The position numbers and the translations under genes are program-made. A stretch of 64,000 nucleotides of DNA from Coffea arabica (Eukaryota > Streptophyta > Magnoliopsida > Gentianales > Rubiaceae). Of the stretch, positions 23,527-35,300 are shown piece by piece; the stretch's first letter is position 1, and the number at the start of each line of letters is the position of its first letter. The notes beneath the pieces were generated by a model. It saw only the letters and a program-made list of their open reading frames with translations, did no database searches and was not told where the DNA came from. The stretch spans positions 24,694,001 to 24,758,000 of the forward strand of contig NC_092312.1 in the NCBI RefSeq assembly GCF_036785885.1, given 5' to 3'.

Positions 23527-23994
23527 ATAATGAGATGCACACCAGTCTGTGTGTGCTGCAAACTTAAAGATGGATCAGTCCGTAGTCATGCATACACATG
23601 TCAAACACAACCAAACAATGCTTTAATAATTTGTGACAAAAACTGCGACTCTCAGTCGCAAAGGTCAACATTTATTAGATTAACCTATTAGTACTACGCT
23701 AGCAGTGAAAAGGTAATCAATGTACTCTGGGTGAAGACAAAATTTTCCGGGTTAATGCGGTTAATTGTCAGAAATAGTCAAAATTTAATGAATGAACAAA
23801 GGCTTATATCTGACCCAAAAAAAAAAACAAAGACATATAGTAATTAAAACTTATAAAAAGTGAAATGAACACAAAAACTCCAAAATTTATTACGATTTTC
23901 GTGAATATATTTTTTAATTAATTTTTTATGTCACGTATATCAAATCGTTACAGTATCTTTTTTTTATAAAAACTTCAAAAAAAAAAAAAAAGAA
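23527..23994. other. Gene-free stretch
   Basis: Nothing recognisable; AT-rich with A runs before the hAT MITE. Confidence 0.5.
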
Positions 23995-24002
23995 ATCCAA
24001 AC

Positions 24003-24462
24003 TAGGGCTGCAAATGAGTCGAGTCGAATCGAGTCGAGTTTTGAGCTAATCGAGTCGAGTCTCGACTAAATTTTACCAAGCTCAAACTCGAGCTCAAGCT
24101 CGACGAGCCGGCAATTTAAAGCTCGAGCTCAACTCGAATCAATTCGAGCCGAGCTTGAGCTGGAAAAAACTAAAAATAATTATTTTATTTTTAAAAAATA
24201 AATAAATAATATTTTTTTCTTAATAAATAATAAAATATTAAGAATATATATGTAATTTTACTATTAAAATAAGAAAATAAAAAAATATATATATACACTT
24301 AAAATATATATATACTTAAAATAAAAAATATTATATATATATATTCGAACTCGCGAGCCGAGCTTAATATTTTGAGCTCGATTTCGACTCGAGCCAGCTC
24401 GAACTCGACTCGAGCTCGATATTGATCGAGCTCGACTCGAGCCGCTCGCGTTTGCAGCCCTA
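24003..24462. mobile_element. hAT-superfamily MITE, 460 bp
   Basis: The terminal inverted repeats are TAGGGCTGCAAA, perfect over 12 bp. A perfect 8-bp target duplication ATCCAAAC lies at 23995-24002 and 24463-24470, which is the hAT signature. Both subterminal regions are packed with TCGAG/CTCGAG motifs, while the middle is almost pure A/T. There is no coding capacity. Confidence 0.9.
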
Positions 24463-24775
24463 ATCCAAACAAGACTCTAGTATGCAAGATGATGGTACGG
24501 AATTAAACAACCATGCTGCCATTGCTAATAGTTTTTTACTCCTGTGCATTATTCCGTGTTTTACAATATATTGTACTTTATTTCAGAATTCCAATGTATC
24601 CCTTTATTTGTTTGTTAGGTTTCTTACCTATCTCCTTAATTTTGTTCTAAGTTGGTAGATTCCAGTTATTCCTTTCTTTTATTTTTCTTCTATAGATGTG
24701 CTAGAATCTCAGGTTGTTTGTATTGTTCTTCTAAAATACTGTTTTTATAAAACTCTTAATATATTTTATGACTGT

Positions 24776-24960
24776 CTAACTGGTACCTATTGGACACTCA
24801 TTAAAGTGTATCACAAGAGTTAGATTTTTGAAAAGTTAAGATTAATTAAACAAAAAGTGTATAAATGCAAGAATTGGTAGTAATTATTAATGTATGTATA
24901 TACATGATAAGTTATGTAAAATTTGGATGGGTTAACAAGTACCTATTGGGCACCTGTTAG
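24776..24960. mobile_element. CTAAC...GTTAG MITE, copy B
   Basis: This is a 185-bp segment starting CTAACTGGTACCTATTGG and ending CCTATTGGGCACCTGTTAG, with imperfect inverted ends. Its interior matches copies A and C, including AGATTAATTAA and GTATATAC-type palindromes. Confidence 0.65.
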
Positions 24961-25248
24961 GAAAATTCTATATTTTATAATCACTTCTTTATCTCATATA
25001 TATATTTTTTTTTTAAAAAAATGGAAGATACTAGCGCTCGTGTTGACTAAATAAATTCTTTATTGTAAATATTTTGGAATTGGCAAACGGGGTTTTCTTT
25101 CCATGTATGTTTTTTTCCATGACAACTCATCAATTTTGGTCTTATGTCACATAACAGCTAGGAAAAGTAAAAGTAAATTAAATTAGCATTTAGCAGCCAA
25201 CACAAGCCTTCACACAGTTCTAGCTAACTAAAAGTTTAAACAGTTTGA

Positions 25249-25416
25249 CTAACAGGTGTTTAATAGACATTCAGAGTCTCAATTGTTTGTTATTTTAAAA
25301 AAATATAATTAATTTCAAAAAGTATATAAATACTGGGGTGTAATAAATGTAATTGTGTGTATTCACACGATAAGTTTGACATAATTTAAGTGCGCTAACG
25401 AATATCCACCTGTTAG
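25249..25416. mobile_element. CTAAC...GTTAG MITE, copy C
   Basis: This is a 168-bp segment starting CTAACAGGTGTTTAATAG and ending TATCCACCTGTTAG. The terminal CTAACAGGTG is perfectly inverted. Confidence 0.65.
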
Positions 25417-25711
25417 AAAATCGAAGTTTCAAAACGTGAGAATATGGAAAGCGCGTTAAAGCTTTGGGAGGACTTGAATATTGGCTCTCATGTTAAAGAG
25501 TCTAATAATTTTTGTAATAACGGGATACATTTATGGCTCTATGGTAGGAGATTTAGACTAAAAACTTACTCAAAATTGCCCAAAAAAAAAAAAAGAAAAA
25601 AGAACCTACATTTCTGGCATACATTTAATTACAAAACACTAATAGGATGATACAATTGTTCTAAACAAAGATTACAAATCCAGTTCTGGCATCCAATAAA
25701 ACTGAAAAATC

Positions 25712-27031
25712 TCATTTATGAGAACAATCTTTTGGCATAAAGGAAATACTCTTCTTCACTAAGTCATATCCCACCTTGACATTCATTTGTGCCACATTGC
25801 CAAGTATAGCAACAGAATTACTCGGGAGAAAAGCTAGGCAAACTGAAGTATTAGAAGTTCTGTAAAATAAATTCACAGGCTCTAACTTCAAATCTGCACC
25901 CTGGAAATGGAATGTGACTGCGGGCACCTTTGTTTCATTCACAGAGGCATAGCATAACTCAAAATTGCTGAATGGATCTGGCACGGTTTTGTTTCCCATT
26001 GCACCACCTACAGCTGATCTTAATCCAACGTATAAATCAAGAGGAAGAAACGTTATTGTAGTTCCTGAGTCTATGATAATATTTCCTTGTACTTGAAGCA
26101 TACTCGAAAGGTAATTAGGGAACTTCAACGTTGTATTTGCAACACTAATTCCTTGGAGATCTATCATATAGTAAGGTGATCCAAGTTCTGTAAAAAATGG
26201 AGTTGAAACCACCCCTTTACTATAAGTTATGGACTGATCATTTCCAAAACTGATTTTACCAGGCTTTGCACTGTCGAATGATAGCCCTAAGCAATAGGAA
26301 AACTTACCACTAAACGTAGGATATAATTGTGAAATAAGTGAAAATTCCCCATAGCCTAGACCAACTAGGCCACTCCCCAGATAAGGGAAAGTCGTACCAA
26401 CATTTTCATATCCACATCCAAAACCAAAGCGTTGGAAGGACCTACTTTTGTTGGAATCACCCAAGCTGATAGTATCAAATGCAAGAACACCTCTAGTATA
26501 CGATCGATCGTTATACACAATACCATAAGGACAGGGCAAACTAGGTTTGATTGAATTTGCTCCGCAGGTATTATTATTTGCGTAGTATATACGACAAGTG
26601 TCCGAGCTACAAGGAACAACCCTAAATGTTGAAGATTTTTTGGGACTAAAAGGACGAAATTTTTCCTTGTAACAGTTGATACAAGGTGAACATTGGACCC
26701 AAGAAAGAACGCTACCTGTATCAACAACGGCTAGTGTCTCTTCTGGTGGAGTACCATATGATATTCTCATGAGGTACTCCCCACCATTTGGCAGAACTCC
26801 TGAAGAATCTAAAGTAAGAGCACGATCAAAAGAACGCTGGACAGCATTTTTGGCACGCTGGAAAGGAGTCAAGGAAGGATTGTGCAAGGGAGACTCCGGT
26901 GAATCTCGGTGGATGAGATCAAGAATCAAGCCATTGTTATCTGCTTGAATGGTGAGAAACATATAAAAAGATGCAAGAAACAATGGAAGATAAGTAGGGG
27001 AAGGACAAAGAAGGATAAATCTTTTTGACAT
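25712..27031 (-). CDS. Aspartic protease, CDR1/nepenthesin-like (A1 family), intact
   Basis: This is an intronless frame of 439 residues, the normal length for the family. These secreted pepsin-like proteases act in the apoplast; Arabidopsis CDR1 works in defence signalling. Residues 1-30 form a signal peptide, followed by the propeptide motif LIHRDSPESPL (39-49). The catalytic motifs are DTGS (Asp104) and DSGTT (Asp321). The cysteine-rich insert typical of nepenthesins lies between, with CSPCINC at 114-120 and further Cys at 141, 146 and 156. The flap reads YNDRSYTRG where YGD.S.T.G is usual. A TATA box sits about 60 bp upstream of the ATG. Two broken paralogues flank it at 19875 and 29898. 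The substrate is unknown. Confidence 0.93.
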   Translation of the reverse strand: MSKRFILLCPSPTYLPLFLASFYMFLTIQADNNGLILDLIHRDSPESPLHNPSLTPFQRAKNAVQRSFDRALTLDSSGVLPNGGEYLMRISYGTPPEETLAVVDTGSVLSWVQCSPCINCYKEKFRPFSPKKSSTFRVVPCSSDTCRIYYANNNTCGANSIKPSLPCPYGIVYNDRSYTRGVLAFDTISLGDSNKSRSFQRFGFGCGYENVGTTFPYLGSGLVGLGYGEFSLISQLYPTFSGKFSYCLGLSFDSAKPGKISFGNDQSITYSKGVVSTPFFTELGSPYYMIDLQGISVANTTLKFPNYLSSMLQVQGNIIIDSGTTITFLPLDLYVGLRSAVGGAMGNKTVPDPFSNFELCYASVNETKVPAVTFHFQGADLKLEPVNLFYRTSNTSVCLAFLPSNSVAILGNVAQMNVKVGYDLVKKSISFMPKDCSHK

Positions 27032-27090
27032 GGCTCGGGATGCTAATACTTTATGAGTTGGTTACACGAGGAGAAAGCAGTTTAATGCCA

Positions 27091-27098
27091 TATTTATA
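27091..27098 (-). promoter_or_regulatory. TATA box of the intact aspartic protease
   Basis: TATAAATA on the minus strand lies 60-67 bp upstream of the ATG at 27031, in the same context as the pseudogene's box at 21942-21949. Confidence 0.65.
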
Positions 27099-27356
27099 GT
27101 GAGGAAAAATCTTGAGTAATTATACAGTGTTAATGTTCTTTGCAATTAAGCAGGAGAGAATACATGAACATGTAATCTGATTGGGTTCTGCCAAATTTGG
27201 AGCCAAATCTCAACTAGCATGCCTTAAATGCATGATGAATAAATTAAATTCTAACAATTCTAGTCAAATTTTATTCTTGAGTAGGAAAATTAATGTTGAT
27301 AAATAACGGATCAGTGTTTTAAGATTAAAGAAGCTGGTAAACTGGGTTTAAAATAA

Positions 27357-27867
27357 GGGAAAATTATAGTTTACCCCCTGTAGTTTAGTATTTTTGTACA
27401 TAATCCCATATGGTTTCAAAAACTATACATAACCCCCTCATGATTTAGATTAAAGTGCCAAAGTAACGGAATTTGCAATCCATAACAGAGTTAATTAAAA
27501 TATAAAAAATAACCCTATGTAAAATTGAAAATTATTTATTAACCACGGGAGGGTTATGTATATATTTTAAAAATCAGAAGAGAATTATATGGTAAAGCAT
27601 AAACCATAAGGGAGTTATATGATAAAATATAAAACCATATGGGTTAGTGCTCATGTATATTATACTTATATATTTTGGTTACTTCAGCCATTTTTATTTT
27701 TAAACAATGGTAGTTTTGATATTTTCAAATGTTCCATTGTGAATGATCATTTCCGTCACTTTAACACTTTAATTCAAACTATGAGCGGGTTATATATAAC
27801 TTTTGAAACTATAAAGGGGTTATGTACAAAAATACTAAATCATAGGGGGATAAAATATAATTTGCCC
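27357..27867. mobile_element. MULE-like non-autonomous TIR element, 511 bp
   Basis: The left end GGGAAAATTATAGTTTACCC mirrors the complement of the right end, GGGCAAATTATATTTTATCC. The similarity continues for about 50 bp (both contain TAGTATTTTTGTACATAA). The 9-bp flanks TTAAAATAA and TAAAAATAA differ at one base, as expected for a Mutator-type target duplication. No transposase is present. Confidence 0.72.
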
Positions 27868-27891
27868 TAAAAATAAACAGTTTGTCTAATG

Positions 27892-28100
27892 GATGCCTTA
27901 TGAACACTGGTTTGGATGTATTTCAAGTGTTAGATTTTTAGAAATATAAGATTAATTAAGGAAAGCATAAAAATGCAAGGGAATTAATTAGGAAGATGTA
28001 TAAAAACAAGACAAAGTAATTGTTAGTGTGTGTGTGTGTGTGTGTGTATGGTAGATTGAGTCGAATGCAAGTGTGTTAATGATAGAAAAGCCCAAAAATA
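27892..28100. repeat. Degraded CTAAC-type MITE plus (GT)11 microsatellite
   Basis: The interior phrases GTGTTAGATTTTTAGAAATATAAGATTAATTAA and the spacing resemble MITE copy B at 24776, but the ends have decayed. A (GT)11 run occupies 28026-28047. Confidence 0.4.
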
Positions 28101-28433
28101 AATTATATCTGAACTTGTATGAGTTTTTACTTTTTAGAGATGTTGTATGAAGGTTTGTCCATATTTCGTGTTTGGAGTTTTCACCCAAGTATCGATGAGG
28201 ATTTATTAGCATGCATAATTACAGAACAAATGTACAACTCACAATTATTACTCCATTTTGCATTATATACTATTCGAATTTTATTTACATTTTCAAATGC
28301 TAAAATTTGAACCCTCTCTTAGTGTGTCCTTTGCAAACCGGTAAGATAAATCCTCCTCTTTTTGAGCTTTTAGTTGATTTCTTCTTATTTTCCTCTTTAA
28401 GCCCAAATGAACTTCGAACCTAGTAGTAGGAAT

Positions 28434-29162
28434 GTTTTAAAACTTGGATAGTTAATTGAACCTGTGAAATGTTGATATCGAAATTCAACTGGTCGGACTG
28501 GTTCAACCCTGGTCAATGAATTTTTTTTAAAAAGTAACTTATATAAATATATATGCACAAAATAAGACATGCATTGAACTAATTTAGGTCTTTATATAAT
28601 GAAAAGTTTAATATTTTTCAAAAAACGATTTTCACAAATAAATTTTTTAAATTATAAGTTGAAACAAATATATTTCATCTTAATCTCAATTGTATCTACC
28701 AAAAAAATAATTTTAAATTCAACCCAAAAATACTATAATATTCTGAAATTATACAAAATTCACATCTATGGAAATTGGACATTGTAAGTTTAAATTTTAA
28801 TTCACGTTTTTTAAATTTAAAGATTGCAACTTAAAAAAAAGTTTGGAATTTAGAGGAAATCAGGAAAATAGAAAATAGAGATACAAACTTGATAAGAGGC
28901 AAAAAATGAGAAGAAAGTGAGTGGATGTGGCATTTAATAATTAGTCTTTAGGGTTAAGGAACACCTATTCTTTTTTTCAATTTAATAGATAAAAATTAAA
29001 AATCGCTGGTTCAACGGTTCAATTTGATTTGCATGGTTCTCACGATTCAAACTGCTCAATCCGATTTTTAAATCCAATCAACCCAAAATATGAATAGGAT
29101 CGAAACTATGACCGATTCGCAGTCCAATCAATCGAATCGGCCGGTCTGATTCGGTTTTCAAA
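28434..29162. mobile_element. Possible TIR element with TTTTGAAAACCG-type ends
   Basis: The left end TTTTAAAACTTGG and the complement of the right end TTTTGAAAACCGAATC are similar. Both subterminal regions contain the GGTC/GACC-rich words (ACTGGTCGGACTGG on the left, CGGCCGGTCTGATTC on the right) seen in a widespread plant MITE type. The boundaries are approximate, the interior is AT-rich and non-coding. Confidence 0.4.
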
Positions 29163-29897
29163 ACAATGAGTAGAATATAGGAAACAACCTGCCAATCCGA
29201 CTACAATGGAGCCCCTGATGGGGCCTCGCAAGTATTTATTTCTTACAAGTTTACTCTTGGGCGCAAGTCCAGTTGAAAGATGTTATAACAAAAATTTTAA
29301 TATGGCATAATTAAATTAAAATTTAATCTAACAAAAATCGAAATTACTATTTCAATCCGAAATGGAGTAAACAGAACCTGCGAGACCCTGGATCCCAGCC
29401 GAGCCACCCTTGAGACCAATTTAGTTTTCAAAATGACTAACCAATTAAACATGCACCAATTTTGACCCTTCTAATTATTGATTCTTTAAGTTTGTACTCG
29501 AGATCTTTTAACTCTCTATATTTCCCTGGGAAGTATCTTGGAAGAGGAATTTTTGTTCTATTTAGTTGGCTTAAGTTATCACGACTGGGATACAATGCCA
29601 GCCTTTTATAGATGGAACAGATTAGTCCAATCCAAGGCACATCCAAAAAAAAAAAAAAAACAAAAACTACTTAAAATCTCCAAATCAAGAAACCCAATGA
29701 GAGCAAAGAATTGTATATCCTAAAAAGGTCTCAGCCAAGAAACTCTTAATATTTCACCTTCTATTCACTCTTCTCCATCCCATAAACTATTTGTGGCATA
29801 CATATAATTACTTAACTTTAATGGGATGATACAAAATTGCTAAACAAAGAATATAAAATTAAACTCTAGCATCCATCCAATTAAGCTGAAAACCTCA
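29163..29897. other. Gene-free stretch
   Basis: No gene recognised. Short open frames on both strands overlap near 29437-29723 and have no recognisable product. Confidence 0.5.
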
Positions 29898-30250
29898 CTA
29901 ATTACTAGAACAATCTGTGGGCTTGAAGGAAATAATCTTGTTTGCTAAGTCGTACCTCACCTTCACATTCATTTGTGCAACATTCCCAAACACAGGAAAA
30001 TCTGTACTTGGGATAGAAGCCAAGCACGCTGAAGCATCAGAAGAAGCACATCTGTTTCATTCACTGAACCGTAGCACAAGTCAAAAGATCTCGTTGGATC
30101 TGGCACGGTTTTGTTTCCCATTTCTGCTACAAAAGATGATCTTAACCCATAGTAATAATCCACTGGAAGAAATGTGAATGCAGTCCCCGAGTCTATGATA
30201 ATATTGCCTTGTCGAGAAGTATTTGAAGGATAATTAGGAGAGTTGGTTGT
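29898..30250 (-). pseudogene. Aspartic protease 3' fragment
   Basis: On the minus strand the sequence reads SPNYPSNTSRQGNIIIDSG (second catalytic motif), continues through MGNKTVPDPTRSFDLCYGSVNETDV, skips about 35 residues by an internal deletion near 30046, and resumes at the C-terminal FGNVAQMNVKV...FKPTDCSSN with stop at 29898-29900. All sequence upstream of the second catalytic aspartate region is missing. It is the third member of the local protease cluster and cannot encode an active enzyme. Confidence 0.88.
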
Positions 30251-30693
30251 TGTGATATTCTGTTACTGTTCATGTGAGTTCTATATATAATAATTGCGTC
30301 TCTATTGCAAAGTTTTACAAGTAATGCACGTAGAATTACATCTCGTTCAAAAAACGGTGCACTGATTTGTGTCCCTGGTCCGAATGCAGGATCCTCAACC
30401 CAACGGACTAATGTAATTACCTGACAATTTGGGTCCAACTACTACCAAATTAAACACATATGGTCTTTCTGTCTTGTCACCTCTTACTGGACAAAAAGAT
30501 TTTAATTCTGTGGCTAATCTAAGCAGTATCATGAATCCAATGAACAAACCAGAACTCCGAAAACTTGGATACAAAAAACACGAACAAGGTATCCGTCCAT
30601 TGTTACAGGAAAAAAAAAATTTCTTGGTATTCAACCAGCAGCGTCAGAAAAAGCATACCATTCATAGAACTTTCAAAACCATGATTTAGAATT
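30251..30693. other. Short spacer downstream of the B3 gene
   Basis: Open frames exist on both strands (for example 30395-30634 minus), but none has a recognisable product. This is probably the 3' UTR and flank of the B3 gene next to the breakpoint of the truncated protease. Confidence 0.45.
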
Positions 30694-32320
30694 CTATTCT
30701 ATTAATATTGGAGTTGCCGCAGTCTCACCATTCACTTGTGCCTGCAGTTCACTGGGGAAGTCACCTCGAATTATTTGAACTTTAAAGCTCACCTTCTCAT
30801 CACTGCTCTCCATTAATTCCCAGAAAATCGCGTCTCCAACTTTCAGACCATTGTCACTAGCAAACCGTTTCCAAGATTGTACTTCGAAACGTAATTTTTG
30901 GCTGCCTCCCAAGAACGTCATCTCCCAAGATTTTCCACGACAAGTGACAACAGCAGGAACTGTTTTAGATGGAAGATCAGACCGCAGTCTGCTAGGAAAC
31001 ACCTACAATATTCAGAATCACAAACGCATAAAGATATTCATTAAACTCATGGTTGCTACCTTGTACAGCCACAACCAGTTTGTGCACAGAAAATAAGTCC
31101 ATACGACCTGATTAAACTTACTTGGTTGAGGTTAATTTGAATATCTAGTTACATTACTTACCATGTGACATAGTTTATTAACATGTGAGAATGAAACAAC
31201 ATGATGGTAAAATGGTTCTTCAGAAAGTGGCGAAAGCTCATCATCAACCAGACTTTGGTCCAACCCATCATTGTCATGGTGGAGTTCAATATCTTTTGCC
31301 TCTGAATCCTGTACATTTACATCAATAACTTCTCCATCGGCTGTATGTGCGGAGGAATCCACCTAATATGAGTGATCCACAAGTTTAAAGGACAAAATAT
31401 ATATAAAGCTGTCTTGATTCATGTAAAGAAACAATATAAGTGAATATTGATAAAAATGAGTTCATGTATACTATAATAACTTCATGTGCACAACATGGAT
31501 GGTTGCTGTGAAAGAAGAACTTCACAATACGGGTGCAAACCGTCTATAAACCGAACCATAAAAGATATCATTTACTTGTTTTAGATTAGTCAAAATCCGC
31601 TTTGACTGTTAGACAATGTCCGCATGCAAAATGGATTCTAGTTTTAGTGCCATTGATAGTCAGAAGCATTCTTCCACATATATTGCCAACAAGCAGGAGA
31701 AGTAACAACAGAAATTGACCAGAAGGAGCAAAATAATTTTCTGATGGCAATAATCACATTCCATGCTATATATAACGAACTGAATGCTTGGAAAAGCAAA
31801 GCGAAACGAAGTATAAAGAAAATGTATATTAGGAGAAATTGAAAAACATCTTACATGGCACTGTGGAATAAATAAAATCTTTGTATTTCAAATGAAAAAC
31901 TCATACTCAAAAAAGGAATACAGAGCAACAACTTTTTAACTACAAGTTATAGCTTTCAGTACTATTTAACCAAGGTTTAACTAAATGATCAAAGCATAAT
32001 ACATTGTACTTATGAAATCATATCCTAGTGAAGAGATACCTTAAGACACCCTTATGAACAAAATCATGCACTTATTTACATCTTTTTCCAAAAGATATTG
32101 AAACTAAGAGCAAACAGCTAGGCATAAAGATGTGCAGTTTGAGGTCTGTAGATGCATTCATGTAAGCACTTAACGCAGGTACTAATCAAGAAGCTTATCT
32201 CTTAACTCCAAATCTCTACAAACTATGCACATATGCAAAATATTAAATTGAAATAAACAGCCCTTAAAGCTTTAGATGAACCACCTTCTCGTTTGATTCC
32301 ATTTTGCCCTCCTCAGACAT
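30694..32320 (-). CDS. B3-domain DNA-binding protein (three coding exons)
   Basis: The coding exons on the minus strand are 32285-32320, 31162-31362 and 30694-31002, joined by GT-AG introns of 922 and 159 bp, both phase 0, giving 181 residues. Exon 1 encodes only MSEEGKMESNEK. Exon 2 holds an acidic stretch (about residues 20-60) and the start of the B3 fold (FSHVNKL). Exon 3 completes the domain: PSRLRSDLPSK, SWEMTFLGG, FEVQSWKRFASDNGLKVGDAIFWEL. B3 domains bind DNA in plant transcription factors; a single domain plus an acidic arm resembles the REM group. The intron inside the B3 domain supports the joining. The 36-bp first exon is the least certain part. Confidence 0.82.
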
Positions 32321-32339
32321 TGCTTGCCTAGTAGCCTAC

Positions 32340-35300
32340 CTGGTAGATATTCACAAGAAATTAACGAATAAATCAATGAAAGAACTGAAGTTATTCTTAA
32401 TTTGAATGATAATGCAGATCATGTTATTCAGTTTCCAAAGCAAAGTAGAACTCTCAACACCGATAGATGTTTCTGGTCATGGACACCAGTCACATTATAA
32501 AAATTGTTTGTGATAAGAGGGAAAAAAAGAAGAAGAAGAAGACCATTTTGACTCCATCTACATCAACATAAGGCACCAAGATCTAAAAAAATAAATATTC
32601 TAAATCACAAATAAATTCTAGTAATCAGATTAATCAATATTTTTCACGTTCTCCAAAACCTTTAGTTAATTCCTAGTACCAAAAGGAGACAGCTTCTATT
32701 TATGATCCTTGAACTGTGGAACTATAGATCCACCATATCTGATTCCCTGGAAATTAAAGTTTTAACATCTATTAGAGTATTACTATCAATTTAAGACATT
32801 TGAGCTCTACCAGACAAAAACAAAGCATGGCTACAACCATCAAATAGTAACTGACTGCCCTTTCAGTTTCCATTTTTTATTTTCCCCATTTTACAACCAA
32901 TCAACACCATTATGCCCCAGAAATTATCGCAAAACTCGTGGCTGCAGCAATGTTCAAAAGAAGCTAACAATCAAGTTACATATGCAGTGAACTACAGATG
33001 CAGAACAATTTGAAGAAATGACCTTAAATTAGCATATAATACATGAATAAGTAATATTCAGCAATTAGTACTTCAATTCAGAAAAAATTATTTTGATGAA
33101 TTGACCATCCAACAAACACAGATCAAATCCATAAAGCAACAATCCTTTCTACTTAGATCCTTCTGTTTGTGATTTTTTGTTTTTCTTTTTAAGATGAATA
33201 AGTCGGCTGCATACCTTAGCTTATGTAGTCTGCTGTGCCGCCTAATATTTCAACGCTTATCTTAGTCATTCTTGTGGTCTCTTGGTATTTATAGTTCTTT
33301 TCTGGCTGCCACAAAATTTTGTCAATTTACCTTTCCATATAAGGCTCTTGTCATGAAATATGTTACATGGCCTCATCCTCAACCGTAAATTAATTCCTAC
33401 ACTTAAAACAAAAGTACTTACTTTTCCAAGCTTAATTACATAATGCGTGCATCGACATACATAAGCTTAACTAAGTTGCTTCTAAGAAAACTCCTAAATT
33501 AACATTGTCAATTAAAGAATACAAAAGCAGCTTTTTCTTGTATACATAATCATATCTTGTGTATCCAGGACTTTCAAACACTAAAGTCAGAATATGACTT
33601 AAGGCTTTTTTTTCCCCTTAAGATGGCACTGTACCATTTTCATATTTATAGTCGATACAACCACTTTAGCTATATATTATCCAATTTGAATTAGCCAGTT
33701 GCAGTGAAAATTAATAAGTTGATGATAAGATTCATTTATGTATGCAAAATGACACATGCTTGACATGTTAGAATTTGCTTAGTGCCTCGGTAGTTACCCG
33801 AAATAAGTTTAAAAAGTTGGAACAAGCTGAGGATCTATCAGAAGTTCTCCTGATGTGCCAAAAGTAGATTGATATGTATGAACTCTGGGGTGAAAAACCA
33901 GGGCCAAAAGGAACCAATTAGCATTTCAAATAGTATCTCACAATGACTGACAACACTAAGTAGAAGGGAGTTTGGTGCATTTTTAGATACCTGAAGAAAT
34001 ATCTAGAAACTTATAAGGTCTAACGAGGCTAATCCAGGCTTTCCATATCTACCTGTCCACATTCCCTCTACCCTTGGCACACATTTTCCCCCAATCCTAG
34101 TAATTAGTAGTTCAAATTTAATTGAGACATATGGTTAAGTGTAATCGATACACAAGTAAGTATTTAAGCAATCAATACATTTCATAGATTAAAGGAGGGT
34201 AACCTACTCCACTAGTCCTTAAACTTTTAAGCAAAACTTTGCATAGTCCCTAAACTCAAATCCTCTAACCAAATACGTGGAAAGCAAATTCCCTTCTAAC
34301 TTTTCAAAAGTCATGTGCTAGTCTCAATTTTGTGATGATTGAACAAATCTGTCATTCACGACGATTGATGAAGGATTTCTCGAAAAGTTAAGAAAAAAAA
34401 CTTACAGTACTTGGATAATATGTTTAAGGTCCGTTGGATTGTAAAAAGGATCAACATTGCTTAGGCTATCAAAGAGAAATCAGCTAAAGTAAAATTTTAA
34501 CCAAAGAGTCGGTGTTACAAGATTATTCTCGCCCCTAAATTTCTAACTATTGGCATTACAACTTGCAAGGTCTAGTATGCACATTTGCTTGATAGAGAAT
34601 TCATAGATGAATTTTCCACTGAGCATCCTCATAAATTGTCTGCAGGAGTAATATGATCAACCCACATTTACTGTTTGCACAAACATTTAAATAGACATCA
34701 GGAGGCCAATCTTGTGCTCTAAACACTACAACAATTGAAGAACAATTCCTTGAAAAGTTAAGAAAACTTACAGTACTTGGAAAATATGTTGCAGGTCCCT
34801 TGGATTGTGAAAAGCTCAACAGTTAAGCTATCAAAGACAAATCAGGTAAAGTAAAACTTACTGAATTGTCGGTATTACTAAATTATCTCGCCCTGAAATT
34901 CAATGAAGTGGTGTTACAACTTACAAGGTCTAGAATGCAAATATGCTTGATGGAGAATTTATAGAGGAATTTTCCCTGGGGAGCCTCATAAATTGTCTAC
35001 TGGAGTAATATGACCAACCCACGTTTGCTGTTTGCACAAACATTTACACGGTCATCAGGAGGCCAATCTTGTTAGCACCAAACACTACGACCTCACACGA
35101 AAAAGAAATTTAAACCAGATAGAACTTGCAGCTTTTGACGAATCACTATTTTCATCAATTTAGCACTATAACTAACTGATTGTTTTTTGGTAGCCTTCCC
35201 CTGACCTTTTCGAATTGGACCAAAAAAAAAAACTTTACGGGCGAACAAACTTTTGTCAGTACTAAATTTCCCAGGATAAGACGAAATCTTCCGAGGTACC

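Noticed and set aside
30193-30438. Minus frame with ISAPFFERD, weakly like the protease STPFF region
   Set aside because: The similarity is a few residues only and does not continue; not claimed as protease.
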